DNA of 64,000 nucleotides from NCBI RefSeq assembly GCF_001975705.1, contig NZ_CP015095.1, forward strand, positions 1 to 64,000, written 5' to 3'. Source of the DNA: Salipiger abyssi. GTDB taxonomy: Bacteria; Pseudomonadota; Alphaproteobacteria; Rhodobacterales; Rhodobacteraceae. Positions 50,944 to 60,695 of the stretch are shown here, piece by piece (position 1 is the stretch's first letter; the number at the start of each line of letters is the position of its first letter). The notes below the pieces were generated by a model. It saw only the letters and a program-made list of their open reading frames with translations, was not told the DNA's origin and searched no databases. The position numbers were made by a program, and so were the translations under genes.

Positions 50944-53900
50944 TTAACTTTCGGCGTAGGCCGCCGCCTCATAGGCCGAGAGCATGTAGTCGAGCAGGTC
51001 GACCCGAAGCTCGGCCAACTCGATGAATTCCTCCGATCCGTATTCCTGCGCCTTGGCGTAGAAGCTCTCCCACCAAGGGATGAGATCCTTGAGCACGCCG
51101 GGGGTGGCGCGGCTGCCCAGCACCTGGTCGATGGCGGTGCCGATCTCGAGCGGGGTGGGGGAGGGGGTCGGAACGAACCGGTTGACGATGGCCATCAGCC
51201 AGTAATTCGACGGCACGTTCGCGGGCGGCGTGATCGTCGGGCTGGTGGTGTCGTCCCTGACCGGCTGGAACGGCGCGGGAACGCGGCTCACATAGGTGGT
51301 GCGGTATAGGAGCCGCCAGGGCTGCGTCGCATCGCTGAGCGCCTCGCGCATGGCGCTGGCCGCCGCCGTGGTGGCGTTGTTGAGCCAGTTGGGATCGACC
51401 ACCTGGTTCAGCGCGGTGAAGTTCTCCGCCGCCGGCGCCAGCAGGAAGGCCATGTAGCGATAAGCGTCGACCTTGCCGGGCGCGGGCGTCTTTTCGTAGC
51501 CCTTGAAGAGCAATGCGCCGGTCTCGTCCGTCTCCATGATCGGGGCCGAGAGGAACTCGGTCGGCGACACGGTGCAGGCGAGGCTGAAGGCGTTGGACGC
51601 GCTGGCGGATTTGGTCGCGGTCATCGACCAGGTGTTGCCGAGCAGAACGTCGGCTTCGATATAGTAGCCGCCGAAAGGCGTGCCGATATCGGCGGAGGCC
51701 TCGATCCCGCCGGCGACGGTCAGCGAGCTGGCGCCGGTATAGGTCTCGGAATAGCTGTTGGCGACCGACTGCTCTTCCTTGCGCAGCCCGCCGCCGGCGG
51801 ACCAGACGTAATTGTTGCACAGGCTCCGCTGGTTGGTCTGATCGCCGAAATTGAAGGCGGGGTTTTCGCCCAGCTCGTCCTTGACCCGCCCCAGCGAGCC
51901 GATGACGCGGTATTTGTCGGTGCTGAACTGATCGTAATAGGCGGCGAGCTGCTGCTCCTGCTTTTCGATCCGGCGTTTCAGCGCATAGGCTTCGACCGGC
52001 TTGAAATAGCTGCCGCGCTCGGCATTGGCGTTGGGATAATCGGGGTCGTTGACCAGCCCGACCTTGCCGTCGAGCGTGCCGTTCTTGACGTATTTCGGGT
52101 TGATCGGGAAGTCGATGATATTGGTATCGACCGGGATCGTCTCGTTCGGGATGAGCTGATAGCCCACCGGCGTCTGCGTGCCCTTGAGCGCCATCATGTA
52201 GAGATCCGCCGTGGCCGATTTCACGATCGCCGCGCCGAGGTTGTTCTGGATGTAGCGGCGCCCGACCGTGGGGTTGAGGATATTGTCCTCCGGCTCCCAG
52301 GTGCCCGAGGGCGTCAGCGAGGCGGTCAGCGCCTGGGTCTGCGAATGGCTCTGGCTGACGCCGTCGGTATGGCCGATATCGCCGCCGATCTTGAGCTTGG
52401 CGCCGATCTTGAGCTTGTTCTCCAGGGCTTCGGTCTCGGCCTCGGCGCCGACGCCGACCGAGGTGCCGGTCTTGGTGACCTGATAGAGCCCGCCCTTGAT
52501 GTTGAACTCGCCCTTGAAGGTCGAGCCCTGGCTGGCGCTGAAGGACCAGGTCTTGGTCTCGCTTTCGATATAGGCAACGGTGCTGGTGGTGGAGTAGAGC
52601 CGCGCCGGGCCGCCCATGTCGCCGGACCAGTAGGCCAGCGTCTGGTTCTCGCTGGGCAGCGGCGGGCCGCCCTCGATATAGCCGACGATGCTGGGCTTGC
52701 TCTGCACCTGGCCGACAAAGACCGTGTCGAGATCGCCGACCTTGTAGCCGGTCTGAAGCTCGGTATTGCCGACGTCGGTGAAGTAGAAATAGCCCCGCAT
52801 CATCACCGAGTAGACCGCGCCATAGGCGTCTTTCTGGAGGCTGGCGTATTCCACCACCGAGGGCTGCCCGGCGATCTGCGCGCTGTGGTAATCCACCGCG
52901 CCGCCAAGCGCGTTGACCACATATTCCGCCTCGTTCTGGATCGGCGCGGCGCCGGCGGACCAGACCGGCGGCTTGGCCTTGGGCAGCAGGCTGCCGTTAT
53001 TGCCCTTGCCGGTCATGTCGTAGAGCACGCCGCCCGAGCCGGCATCGACCATCCAGTAGGCGTTGAGCCCGTCTTCCTGCCCGCCGAGCGGGGTGTTGTT
53101 GCTCTCGCCGATCTGGGTGCCGGTGAGCCGGATGGAGAACAGGCGGATGTCGTCGAACTGCCCGGTGAAGGGCAGGGTGAGGCTGCCCTCGGCCAGCGCG
53201 CCGCCGATGGTCATCTGGCTGTCGCCATAGCCGCCCAGATCGGTGGCGGTCTTGCGCTGCGGCAGGCTGGCGCCGCCATCGACCCAGATCTCGGCGCTGG
53301 CCACGTCCTGCCAGAGCGTCCAGAGCTGGTTGGAGCTCAGCACCATGTCGTTGTCGCCGACGGCATCCCTGGCGACGGTGCCGCTCTGCTCGTCGAAATC
53401 CCAGCTTGCGGTGAGCCCGTCGCGGCTGGCGGGCAGGGTGTGGAAGGCGTTGACCCGGGCGATCTCGGCGCTGTTGAGCGTCCGGCCCCAGACCCGCACA
53501 TGCGAGATCTTGCCGATGAATTCGAACGTCCGGGCGCCGCCGATGCCGAGATAAAAGGCGCTGTCCTCGTTCGAGATCGAGACCGGCTGGTCGAGATCCT
53601 CGACATTGTTTTCCGCCGCGAGCTGGCCGTCGACATAGATCGACGCCTTGACGAAGTATTTCTGCGCGACGAACTCGTTGCTGCCGCTGTCGTTGGGCAC
53701 CGTGCCGCTGGTGAAGTTCACCGCGACATACGAGGCCTTGCCGGCGGCGATGGCCGTGCTCACGGAGTGGTCGAAATGGGTGGGGGGCAACCGGTAGTCG
53801 CTGCTTTCCTGCGTCAGGTTCACGGTCAGCGAGACCTGCCCCAGCGTGGTCACGGCGAGCGAGTAGCTGCCGGGTTTCTCCAGGATGATCTGCTTGTTGT

Positions 53901-56900
53901 TGACCGTGTCGGGCAAGACCCAGGCTTCGAGCGCGAAGGAGGGGCCGGGGTTGAAGGCGTCGCCATCTGCGACCGTGCCGGAACTGGCGCCGTCGAGCGC
54001 CAGCCCCCAGCCCTGTTTCGAACTGAGCGCCACATGGGTCCAGTCCTTGACGATGCGGTTGGAGACCAGCACGTAATCGTTGCGCCCGGCATAGGGCACG
54101 TCGAAAGCGCCCGCCGCGTCCCAGGCGGGGCTTGCGGGGTTGATGACCTTGGTGTCGTAATCCGGGCCGGAGGCGGCGGCGTTCATGATCTGGGTGCCCG
54201 CGCCTTCGGCGAGATTCCAGCGGATGCCGAGCTGCGGGTCGTTGTCGGGGAAACCGTAGAGCACGCTTTCCCGCACCTCCGTGTCGGAGAGCGCGCGCTG
54301 CCAGAAGGCGACGCCGTTCAGCGTGGCCTGCATGCTGCCGCCGGTGTTCGACCCTACGGTGAGCGCGCCCAGCGGATCGGAAAAGTCGTTCTCGGCCTCG
54401 ACGGTGACCGGCGCGCCGTCGTCGACATAGAGTTTCAGCGACACCTTGCCGGCGCCGATATCGGTCACCGAGAGGGTGATGCAGCTCCATGTCTGCGCGG
54501 GCAGGGTACCGGTGGAGGTGACGGTGGCCGTGCCGCCGCGGAAGCTCAGCTCGGCCTTGCCGATCGGGGTGACCGACAGGGTGAGGAAGGTGGCGCCGCC
54601 GCGCACCGCCGAGACCATGAAGATCTGACCGCTGGCGGTGTCGCTGGACGGTTTGACATAGGTTTGCAGCGTCAGGTCCGGGCCGGTGAAGTTGAACGAG
54701 GCGCCAAGATATGTGTTGTCATCGACGATCAGCCCCGGCCCCTGCTGCGTGCCCATCATGTATTGCACCGGCAGGTCGGGATGGTTCAGCGTGCCGGTCT
54801 CGTTATACGTGAGCAGCCGCGAGGTCTCGCCGCGCGCGGAGGCGTCGGGCTTCAGCCAGCTCTCGACGGTCAGGTCGCTGTCGATGGCCAGTTGCAGCGC
54901 CGGGGGATAGCTCTTGTCGATGTCAAAGCCGACATAGCTGGCGGATCTGGCCTCGTTTTGCAGGCTGAACTGCGGCACGACGCGCATCCAGCCGCCGTTG
55001 ATGCCGGGCATCAGCACCGGGGCCTTGCCATTGGTGTAGCTGGCGGTGTCCGAGAGCCGCCCGAGCCCGCCATTGGTCGGCGGATCGGCGATCACCGCGC
55101 CAAAGAGCCGCGAGCCGGTGACGCTGGTCCTGCCGCTATCGGTGACAAGCTCCGCCTTCTGGAGCACGCGCGCCGGGCTCTTTGCCATCGGAGCGATGGT
55201 CGAAGCATCGTAATGCGGCCCCTGATAGAGCGCGCGCAGCAGCCCGGCATAGGCGAGCGGCGAGGTCTGCGCGGCGGTCGCGTTCAGTACCGAAGCGGTG
55301 AGCCCGTTGGTGAGCGCATAGATCTGCGGGACGATCTCTTCGGTGTACCCCTCCGGATAGCCGTATTCCGTGTCGTCGCCGTTCAGCACGCGGGCGAACC
55401 CTGTCTGGTCGCGCGGTACATCGGGCAGGGCGTAGCCCGCGATCTCGACATCGCAGCGGTCGCTTGCCGGACCGGAACTCACCGTGGCGGAGAAATCCCC
55501 GAGCGCGTCGCGGACAAAGATCACCACATGCGCCATGGCGTCGTCGGAACGGGTGAGCGCCACCGGCAGGCCATAGGCGCGGGTGCCGGGGGTCTCCACC
55601 GTCGCATAATCGTAGCTGTCAGAGCGGCCCGAGAGCACATCGGTCACGCCGCGCGCGGTGGCTGGCATGTCTGGCCAGCGATGGGTGAGCGTGGCGCCAT
55701 CGGTCCATTTCGGCGGGATCGACGAGGTGAAGGCGAGCGTTGCCAGATCGGATGTGCTGCCCTCCTCGACCGCCGCCGAGCCAAGGGTGAGCGCCATGCC
55801 GGGCACCGAGGTGAAGAGGAAATAGCCGTCCTGCGCGCTTGTTGCGGCGAGCACCGAAAGCGTGGTGCCGGTATAGTCGAAGAAGGGCCGCGACTGGTTC
55901 AGCACCGCCTGATCGTCGGGGTTGCCGGCGCCGGCGCCGTTCCAGATCCGCGAGAAGGGCTCGATGGAGCGGGGCAGGCCGGTCCAGATCTCCTCGCCGA
56001 CGCCCTCGGGGCCGGTCACCGTCACGTCGCAGAGCAGCGGTGAGATTGCCGAGGCCGTCACCTCGATGGCGCTGTCGTTCATATAGGTGCCGACGCGATG
56101 GGCGACGAAGTTCACAAAGCCGGTCTGCGAATTGTCGGGCGCGGCAAGCACCGTGGCGGAGACATGGCTCCAGTCCTCGCTGGGAATATTGCGGTAGAGC
56201 GCGACCTTTTCGCGGGTGAGTGCCAGCGGCGCGTCCTCGGACCAGTCGGTCGACCAGTCGGCGTAAAAGGTCGCGCGGGCGGAGCGGGTGGAATATTGCG
56301 ACACCGAGAGTAGGTCGTCCTTGCCGCGGTAATAGAGATGCAGCAGCCCGTCGGAGCCGTCGATCAGGCAGGCGGGATCCTTGGGGGCGATGAAATCGGC
56401 GAGCCCGACATAGTAGCTGAGCCCCGCCGCATCGACATAGAAGGCACCATTGGTGTTGATGCTGACCGGCGCGGTGGAGGGTTCGGGCTTGGGCCCGTAG
56501 ACTGCGGCGGTCAGCCCGTTGGAGATCATGTTGGGGGTGGTCGGCGGGGTGGTGCTGTAATCCACCGCGTTGCTGGGCAGGTCGAGCACATCGGTGCCAC
56601 CCACCGCGATGCGGATGCGATTGAGCGCGCCCTCATAGCCGGCGCTGGCGCCGCCGATGGTGGTGACGGGCGCGCCGGTGGGCTCGGCCTCGGCGGTGCA
56701 GGCGGTCAGCGGCACCGGGTTGTCGTTGACCGTCAGGGTGAAGGGGGTGGCGCCAGCGCCGCCATAGGCCACGGTGATCTCGGACCAGGTCTGCGGAAAC
56801 AGCACCTGATGCAGGCTGCGGCAGCTCACCGCGTTTGTGCCGTCGCCAAAGCCGATCTCGAGCTTGCCGCCATCGACCACTTTCACGTAGGGCGCGGCGG

Positions 56901-58041
56901 TTTTGGGATCGGCCGCCGGATCGCCGCCAAGGATGGTGAGCCCGTCGCTCAGCATGCGGGGCGCGGCCATGAAATGCATCTCGTAGGGGCCGGCGATGGC
57001 CAAGGGGTTGTCGCCCTCGCCCGGCGTCAGATCCAGATAAGAGCCGGTGGTGAAGACCAGATCGAACTCGGCGGGCACGATCGCGTCGGCGAGGATCGCG
57101 CCGTCGAGCTGGGCCATGGTGCCGGCATTGCCGATAGCGCTGTCGATGGTGACGGTCTCGGTCTCGTCGTCGAGGGTCACCGGCAGGGTCAGCATCACCC
57201 GCGAGGCGCGTTTCACCCCGATGCTGGAGCCGTCCGACTGCACCACCTTTTCGTGCTTGACGAAGAGCGCGGCACGGGGCGGCCCGGCGAGGGCGAGCGG
57301 GTCGGCCTCCTTTTCCGGCAGCACCGTGAAGCTGGAATCCGGCGCGATGCCGTAATTCTCGCCGAGCGTCTTGCCGGTGATGTCGAAAAGCCCGTCGCTG
57401 CTGGGCGGGAAATTGAAGAGGTTGATGGTCGTGCCGTCGGGCGCCAGCGTCCAGAACTGCCAGGCCAGGGTTTCCGAGCCGGCGACCGGCAGCAGCGCCA
57501 CGTCGAAATTGCCATCGGCCACCGCATCGACCATGGACAGTTCCAGCGCCGGTTCCAGGAACGGCTTGCCGTCGGCGTCGAGATATTCCTGCGTGTCGGA
57601 TTTATCGAGCGGCACGTCCTGCTTGTGGCTGCGCACAAAGCGCACCTCCCAGGCCGGGTTGAGCGTGTAGCTCACCGTCTTCTGGTTCGAGCCGCTGCCG
57701 GTCTTGAGCAGGCGGAAGCGGTTCACATAGAGTGTGCCGCGCGCCGATTGCTGCACGATGGAGATGTATTTCTGATCGGTCACCACGCGGAAGGGCGCGG
57801 TCGAGGGTTGCATGGTCTCGGCATCGGCCAGCACGGTGATCAGCCCCATGCCCACTTGGCGCACCTGATCGGGGAAGCTCAGTTTGGTGAAGCCGGTCCA
57901 GTCGAGCGCGGCGCTGTCCGGGTCCGTCCCGGGGCCGAGCACGTTGAAGTAGATATCCGGGCTGTCGCTGCCCGCGACCCGGCCAAAGACGACGACGAGG
58001 CCCTGAAAGTTGAGCGAAACGAGTTGGTCGAATTGCAGCAT
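50944..58041 (-). CDS. Giant LamG-like (concanavalin A-like lectin) multidomain protein, 2365 residues
   Basis: The start at 58041 (MLQFDQLVSLNFQG) follows AGGGAGGTCACC. At least three LamG/concanavalin-like beta-sandwich regions are visible: a less clear one at about 350-510 (EMHFMAAPRML to GALNRIRIAVGG), one at about 1055-1280 (DLTVESWLKPD, then ATLNGVAFWQRALSDTEV) and one at about 1370-1640 (SFALEAWVLPD, FIGKISHVRVWGRTLN). The C-terminal third differs. It has Gly/Ser/Thr-rich alternating segments (about 1840-1900 and 2105-2165), a charged coiled stretch (ALKRRIEKQEQQLAAYYDQF, about 2025) and an acidic end. No signal peptide or anchor is seen, so secretion by a leaderless route or a cytoplasmic location is open. 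Function unknown; two small genes and a molybdenum hydroxylase follow. Confidence 0.85.
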   Translation of the reverse strand: MLQFDQLVSLNFQGLVVVFGRVAGSDSPDIYFNVLGPGTDPDSAALDWTGFTKLSFPDQVRQVGMGLITVLADAETMQPSTAPFRVVTDQKYISIVQQSARGTLYVNRFRLLKTGSGSNQKTVSYTLNPAWEVRFVRSHKQDVPLDKSDTQEYLDADGKPFLEPALELSMVDAVADGNFDVALLPVAGSETLAWQFWTLAPDGTTINLFNFPPSSDGLFDITGKTLGENYGIAPDSSFTVLPEKEADPLALAGPPRAALFVKHEKVVQSDGSSIGVKRASRVMLTLPVTLDDETETVTIDSAIGNAGTMAQLDGAILADAIVPAEFDLVFTTGSYLDLTPGEGDNPLAIAGPYEMHFMAAPRMLSDGLTILGGDPAADPKTAAPYVKVVDGGKLEIGFGDGTNAVSCRSLHQVLFPQTWSEITVAYGGAGATPFTLTVNDNPVPLTACTAEAEPTGAPVTTIGGASAGYEGALNRIRIAVGGTDVLDLPSNAVDYSTTPPTTPNMISNGLTAAVYGPKPEPSTAPVSINTNGAFYVDAAGLSYYVGLADFIAPKDPACLIDGSDGLLHLYYRGKDDLLSVSQYSTRSARATFYADWSTDWSEDAPLALTREKVALYRNIPSEDWSHVSATVLAAPDNSQTGFVNFVAHRVGTYMNDSAIEVTASAISPLLCDVTVTGPEGVGEEIWTGLPRSIEPFSRIWNGAGAGNPDDQAVLNQSRPFFDYTGTTLSVLAATSAQDGYFLFTSVPGMALTLGSAAVEEGSTSDLATLAFTSSIPPKWTDGATLTHRWPDMPATARGVTDVLSGRSDSYDYATVETPGTRAYGLPVALTRSDDAMAHVVIFVRDALGDFSATVSSGPASDRCDVEIAGYALPDVPRDQTGFARVLNGDDTEYGYPEGYTEEIVPQIYALTNGLTASVLNATAAQTSPLAYAGLLRALYQGPHYDASTIAPMAKSPARVLQKAELVTDSGRTSVTGSRLFGAVIADPPTNGGLGRLSDTASYTNGKAPVLMPGINGGWMRVVPQFSLQNEARSASYVGFDIDKSYPPALQLAIDSDLTVESWLKPDASARGETSRLLTYNETGTLNHPDLPVQYMMGTQQGPGLIVDDNTYLGASFNFTGPDLTLQTYVKPSSDTASGQIFMVSAVRGGATFLTLSVTPIGKAELSFRGGTATVTSTGTLPAQTWSCITLSVTDIGAGKVSLKLYVDDGAPVTVEAENDFSDPLGALTVGSNTGGSMQATLNGVAFWQRALSDTEVRESVLYGFPDNDPQLGIRWNLAEGAGTQIMNAAASGPDYDTKVINPASPAWDAAGAFDVPYAGRNDYVLVSNRIVKDWTHVALSSKQGWGLALDGASSGTVADGDAFNPGPSFALEAWVLPDTVNNKQIILEKPGSYSLAVTTLGQVSLTVNLTQESSDYRLPPTHFDHSVSTAIAAGKASYVAVNFTSGTVPNDSGSNEFVAQKYFVKASIYVDGQLAAENNVEDLDQPVSISNEDSAFYLGIGGARTFEFIGKISHVRVWGRTLNSAEIARVNAFHTLPASRDGLTASWDFDEQSGTVARDAVGDNDMVLSSNQLWTLWQDVASAEIWVDGGASLPQRKTATDLGGYGDSQMTIGGALAEGSLTLPFTGQFDDIRLFSIRLTGTQIGESNNTPLGGQEDGLNAYWMVDAGSGGVLYDMTGKGNNGSLLPKAKPPVWSAGAAPIQNEAEYVVNALGGAVDYHSAQIAGQPSVVEYASLQKDAYGAVYSVMMRGYFYFTDVGNTELQTGYKVGDLDTVFVGQVQSKPSIVGYIEGGPPLPSENQTLAYWSGDMGGPARLYSTTSTVAYIESETKTWSFSASQGSTFKGEFNIKGGLYQVTKTGTSVGVGAEAETEALENKLKIGAKLKIGGDIGHTDGVSQSHSQTQALTASLTPSGTWEPEDNILNPTVGRRYIQNNLGAAIVKSATADLYMMALKGTQTPVGYQLIPNETIPVDTNIIDFPINPKYVKNGTLDGKVGLVNDPDYPNANAERGSYFKPVEAYALKRRIEKQEQQLAAYYDQFSTDKYRVIGSLGRVKDELGENPAFNFGDQTNQRSLCNNYVWSAGGGLRKEEQSVANSYSETYTGASSLTVAGGIEASADIGTPFGGYYIEADVLLGNTWSMTATKSASASNAFSLACTVSPTEFLSAPIMETDETGALLFKGYEKTPAPGKVDAYRYMAFLLAPAAENFTALNQVVDPNWLNNATTAAASAMREALSDATQPWRLLYRTTYVSRVPAPFQPVRDDTTSPTITPPANVPSNYWLMAIVNRFVPTPSPTPLEIGTAIDQVLGSRATPGVLKDLIPWWESFYAKAQEYGSEEFIELAELRVDLLDYMLSAYEAAAYAES

Positions 58042-58777
58042 GGTGACCTCCCTGGGGCGACTGCATTTTTTGATTTGATGCAATCTTGGGTAGATCCGTT
58101 TTTTCGCTCAACGGCAGAGATGCGCCGAGTGTCGGCGGTTTGACACATGCGAATTCCATGGCGCCACGGCGGGGCGGCCCGCGATGTGCGGGCGGCTGCG
58201 CTGATAGATCATGGTTTCGGGTGCCGTGGGGTCATCTTGCGGGCCGGGGCGGCCTGCGCGCGGGACGGCGGATGGAAATCGCGGCAAGTGTCGCAAAGGC
58301 GACAGCCGCGCCCCGGAGATCGACGAAAGGGGGCAGAATCGGTCAGATATGCACCTTTGAAATAAGACCTTAACATGCAGATATTGCTGTATAAAGGCGA
58401 AAATATGGCGGCTGATCCGCGGCCGGTCGGCGACGATGCGGGCGTATGGGTCGTGATTGGAAAATCCCGGTGCGCTTCGCTGCGCCGGATACGGTGTTGC
58501 GGGCGCGGAAGGATGCAGGCGCGGGGATCGGTCGGCGCGCGGAGACTGAGCGGTGTCGCGTGCCTGTTGGGCAAGTGCGACCGCGCCGCGGCCCGGTGAG
58601 GTGCCGCCAGATCGAATGCCGCCTCTCCGGGGGTGGGTGTTTCTCAAAATGCAACTTTAAGATGAATTTTGCGCTGATGCTGCGCAGGTGGCAGCCCCCG
58701 CGCGTGCACCGGGGCTTTGACGGCATATGGGCGCTGAAAAATATGTAAAATATTTTAGCTCTACATGTCCTTACATT
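58042..58777. other. Long non-coding region between the giant gene and TRAP locus 3
   Basis: No convincing gene in about 735 nt. The last 140 nt before the sigma-54 promoter are clearly AT-rich for this replicon and include the inverted pair AAAATAT/ATATTTT near 58739-58756. It should hold the promoter of the giant gene (leftward) and activator or bending-protein sites for the sigma-54 promoter (rightward), but no precise site can be named. Confidence 0.5.
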
Positions 58778-58793
58778 TGGCACGGCGATTGCA
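58778..58793 (+). promoter_or_regulatory. Sigma-54 promoter of TRAP locus 3
   Basis: TGGCACG-GCGA-TTGCA is a full RpoN consensus match. It lies about 128 nt before the dctP start at 58921, behind an AT-rich upstream region. Confidence 0.91.
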
Positions 58794-58920
58794 TGCCATC
58801 TCCGGATACGGGCCTTCGGGCCGCGCGGCATGCCCAAGCTCATGGGCCGGCGCGGCGCGGCAGAGGGCGCGATCCGCCGGAAAGAGGAGCCGGCGATCTT
58901 GCACAGGGAGGACAATCAAA

Positions 58921-60063
58921 ATGGAAATCTCGTTCAAACACGCATTGGCCGCGAGCGCGGTCGCGGCGCTGAGCGCCGCCGGGCCGGTCTCGGCCAAGGA
59001 TCTCACCTATGCCATCGGGTTCCCGACCGGCAGCACCCCGGTGACGACGCTGGAAAAGGTGGTGAGCTATGCGCAGGAAACCCACGGGCTGAACATCAAG
59101 CTCTACCCGCTGTCGCTGCTCGATCTGCGCCAGACGCCGCAGGGCATCTCGGATCATATCGTCGATATGGGCTGGGCGACCTATCAGTATCAGCCGGCGG
59201 AATTCGCCAACAGCAACCTTGCCGCCGCGATGAACATGATGGCAACCGCCAATACACCCGCCGATGTGGCGAGCTATGCCATGGCCGGGGCGGTGACCGA
59301 ATATATCTCGCTGCATTGCCCGGAATGCACGGCGGAATTCGCCGGGCAGAACCAGGTTTATTTCGGCGGCCACTCGACCGGCGTGTATCTCACCCAATGC
59401 ACCAAGCCCGTTGTGACCAAGGCGGATTTCGCCGGCATCAAGGTGCGCACCGCCGCGCCGAGCTGGGCCCGCTGGGCCGAGAATGTCGGCGCCACCAGCG
59501 TCACCATCTCTGCCAACGAGGCCTATGATGCGCTGTCGCAGGGCGTGGTGGATTGCGTGTTCTTTGCGCCGACCGAGCTGGTGAACTTTCAGCTCACCGA
59601 TGTGGTGACCGACATGACCACCGGCGTGCCGGGCGGCGTGTTTCCCGGGGTGGGCGACATCAACACCAATCTCGACACCTGGCGCGGCATGACCGTCGAG
59701 GAGCGCGCGGCGCTGATCGACACCGCCTCGCATCTCGTGGCCGAGGGCACCTATGCCTATGTGCAGGCCTCCGAGGACGCGATGGATGTGGCGCGCGAGA
59801 TCGGTATCGGCATCCACGAGGCTGCGCCGGATCTGCTCGAGGCCTCGGCGGCCTTTGTCGAGGGCGATCAGGCCACCATCGTCGAGGAGTTCGTCGATAA
59901 ATACGGACTCGACGATGCCGGCGAGAAGGCCGAGGTGATCGGCGGTCTCATCGCCAAGTGGAAAGAGCTGACCGCCGATGTGGAGTCGGGCGAGGCGCTT
60001 CAGGCGATCTACTGGGACGAGATCTATTCCAAGCTCGATCCCGAAACCTACGCCTTGCAGTGA
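58921..60063 (+). CDS. dctP: TRAP transporter solute-binding protein (DctP family), locus 3
   Basis: A 380-residue receptor. The start at 58921 follows AGGGAGGACAATCAAA and gives a signal peptide cleaved after PVSA, about residue 24; the longer reading from 58765 would run through the promoter. It has FAGIKVRTAAPSW with the substrate Arg and ANEAYDALSQGVVDCVFFAP. Two Cys pairs (HCPEC near 125 and TQCTKP near 160) may be disulfide-linked. The C-terminus YSKLDPETYALQ echoes the ending of the receptors at 5431 and 18248. The operon continues with dctQ, dctM, aldehyde and alcohol dehydrogenase. Confidence 0.93.
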   Translation: MEISFKHALAASAVAALSAAGPVSAKDLTYAIGFPTGSTPVTTLEKVVSYAQETHGLNIKLYPLSLLDLRQTPQGISDHIVDMGWATYQYQPAEFANSNLAAAMNMMATANTPADVASYAMAGAVTEYISLHCPECTAEFAGQNQVYFGGHSTGVYLTQCTKPVVTKADFAGIKVRTAAPSWARWAENVGATSVTISANEAYDALSQGVVDCVFFAPTELVNFQLTDVVTDMTTGVPGGVFPGVGDINTNLDTWRGMTVEERAALIDTASHLVAEGTYAYVQASEDAMDVAREIGIGIHEAAPDLLEASAAFVEGDQATIVEEFVDKYGLDDAGEKAEVIGGLIAKWKELTADVESGEALQAIYWDEIYSKLDPETYALQ

Positions 60064-60074
60064 GCTGACACCGT

Positions 60075-60097
60075 GCCGCCCGGGGTCTCCGGGCGGC
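60075..60097 (+). terminator. Hairpin between dctP and dctQ of locus 3
   Basis: Perfect 9-bp arms GCCGCCCGG (60075-60083) and CCGGGCGGC (60089-60097) with loop GGTCT, followed by GCCTTT. It probably reduces dctQM expression relative to the receptor, as the hairpin at 8854-8881 does. Confidence 0.6.
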
Positions 60098-60125
60098 GCC
60101 TTTCCCCTGACCGAAGGAGAGCCTG

Positions 60126-60695
60126 ATGTTAGCGCAGTTTGAGAAACTGGTCATGGGCCTGTCGCGCGCGGCGACCTTTGTCGGCGCCATCGTGATCGTG
60201 CTGATGATGGTGCATGTCACCGCCGATGTGGTGTCGAAATTCCTGTTCTCGAAACCGCTGCCCGGCACCATTGCGCTGGTTTCGAGCTATTACATGGTGG
60301 TGGTGACCTTCCTGTGCCTCTGCGTGGTCGAGGCCAAGAACGGCCATATCGACGTGGAGCTGGTGGCCGATCACCTGCCCGCGCGGATCCAGCGGGCGCT
60401 GACCGCCGTGGCGCTGGTGATCGCGCTGGTGGTGTTTTCCGCCTTCACCTGGAAGACGCTGATGGTGGCGAACGACAAGTTCGCGGTCGGCGCCTTCGAG
60501 ACCGAGCAGCGCGTCAAGATCATCACCTGGCCGTCCTATTACATCGTGCCGATCGGCACCGCGCTGATGGTGCTGATGGTGGCCGTCAAGCTGCTGGGAC
60601 GGCGCTTTGACCTGAAACATCAAACCCTTGCCGAGACCTATGAGCGTGCCAACGCCGTCGAGGTGGAGGAAGAGCGGGAGCCGAAAAACAAATGA
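60126..60695 (+). CDS. dctQ: TRAP transporter small permease DctQ, locus 3
   Basis: A 189-residue four-helix membrane protein starting MLAQFEKLVMGLSR behind GAAGGAGAGCCTG. It keeps the DctQ pattern: SKFLFSKPLPGTIALVSSYYM after the first helix and EAKNGHIDVELVADHLP before the third. The C-terminus is charged and cytoplasmic (EVEEEREPKNK). It overlaps dctM by ATGA. It forms the membrane unit with DctM for uptake of the unknown solute bound by the locus 3 receptor. Confidence 0.92.
   Translation: MLAQFEKLVMGLSRAATFVGAIVIVLMMVHVTADVVSKFLFSKPLPGTIALVSSYYMVVVTFLCLCVVEAKNGHIDVELVADHLPARIQRALTAVALVIALVVFSAFTWKTLMVANDKFAVGAFETEQRVKIITWPSYYIVPIGTALMVLMVAVKLLGRRFDLKHQTLAETYERANAVEVEEEREPKNK

Noticed and set aside
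52345..56043. A 1232-codon open frame on the plus strand
   Set aside because: Antisense shadow of the giant LamG gene, with no start signal, no recognisable domain, and Gly/Arg/His/Val-biased composition.
56338..58143. A 601-codon plus-strand frame over the 5' part of the giant gene
   Set aside because: Shadow frame with Gly/Arg/His-biased composition. It ends in the region upstream of the giant gene and has no ribosome-binding site.
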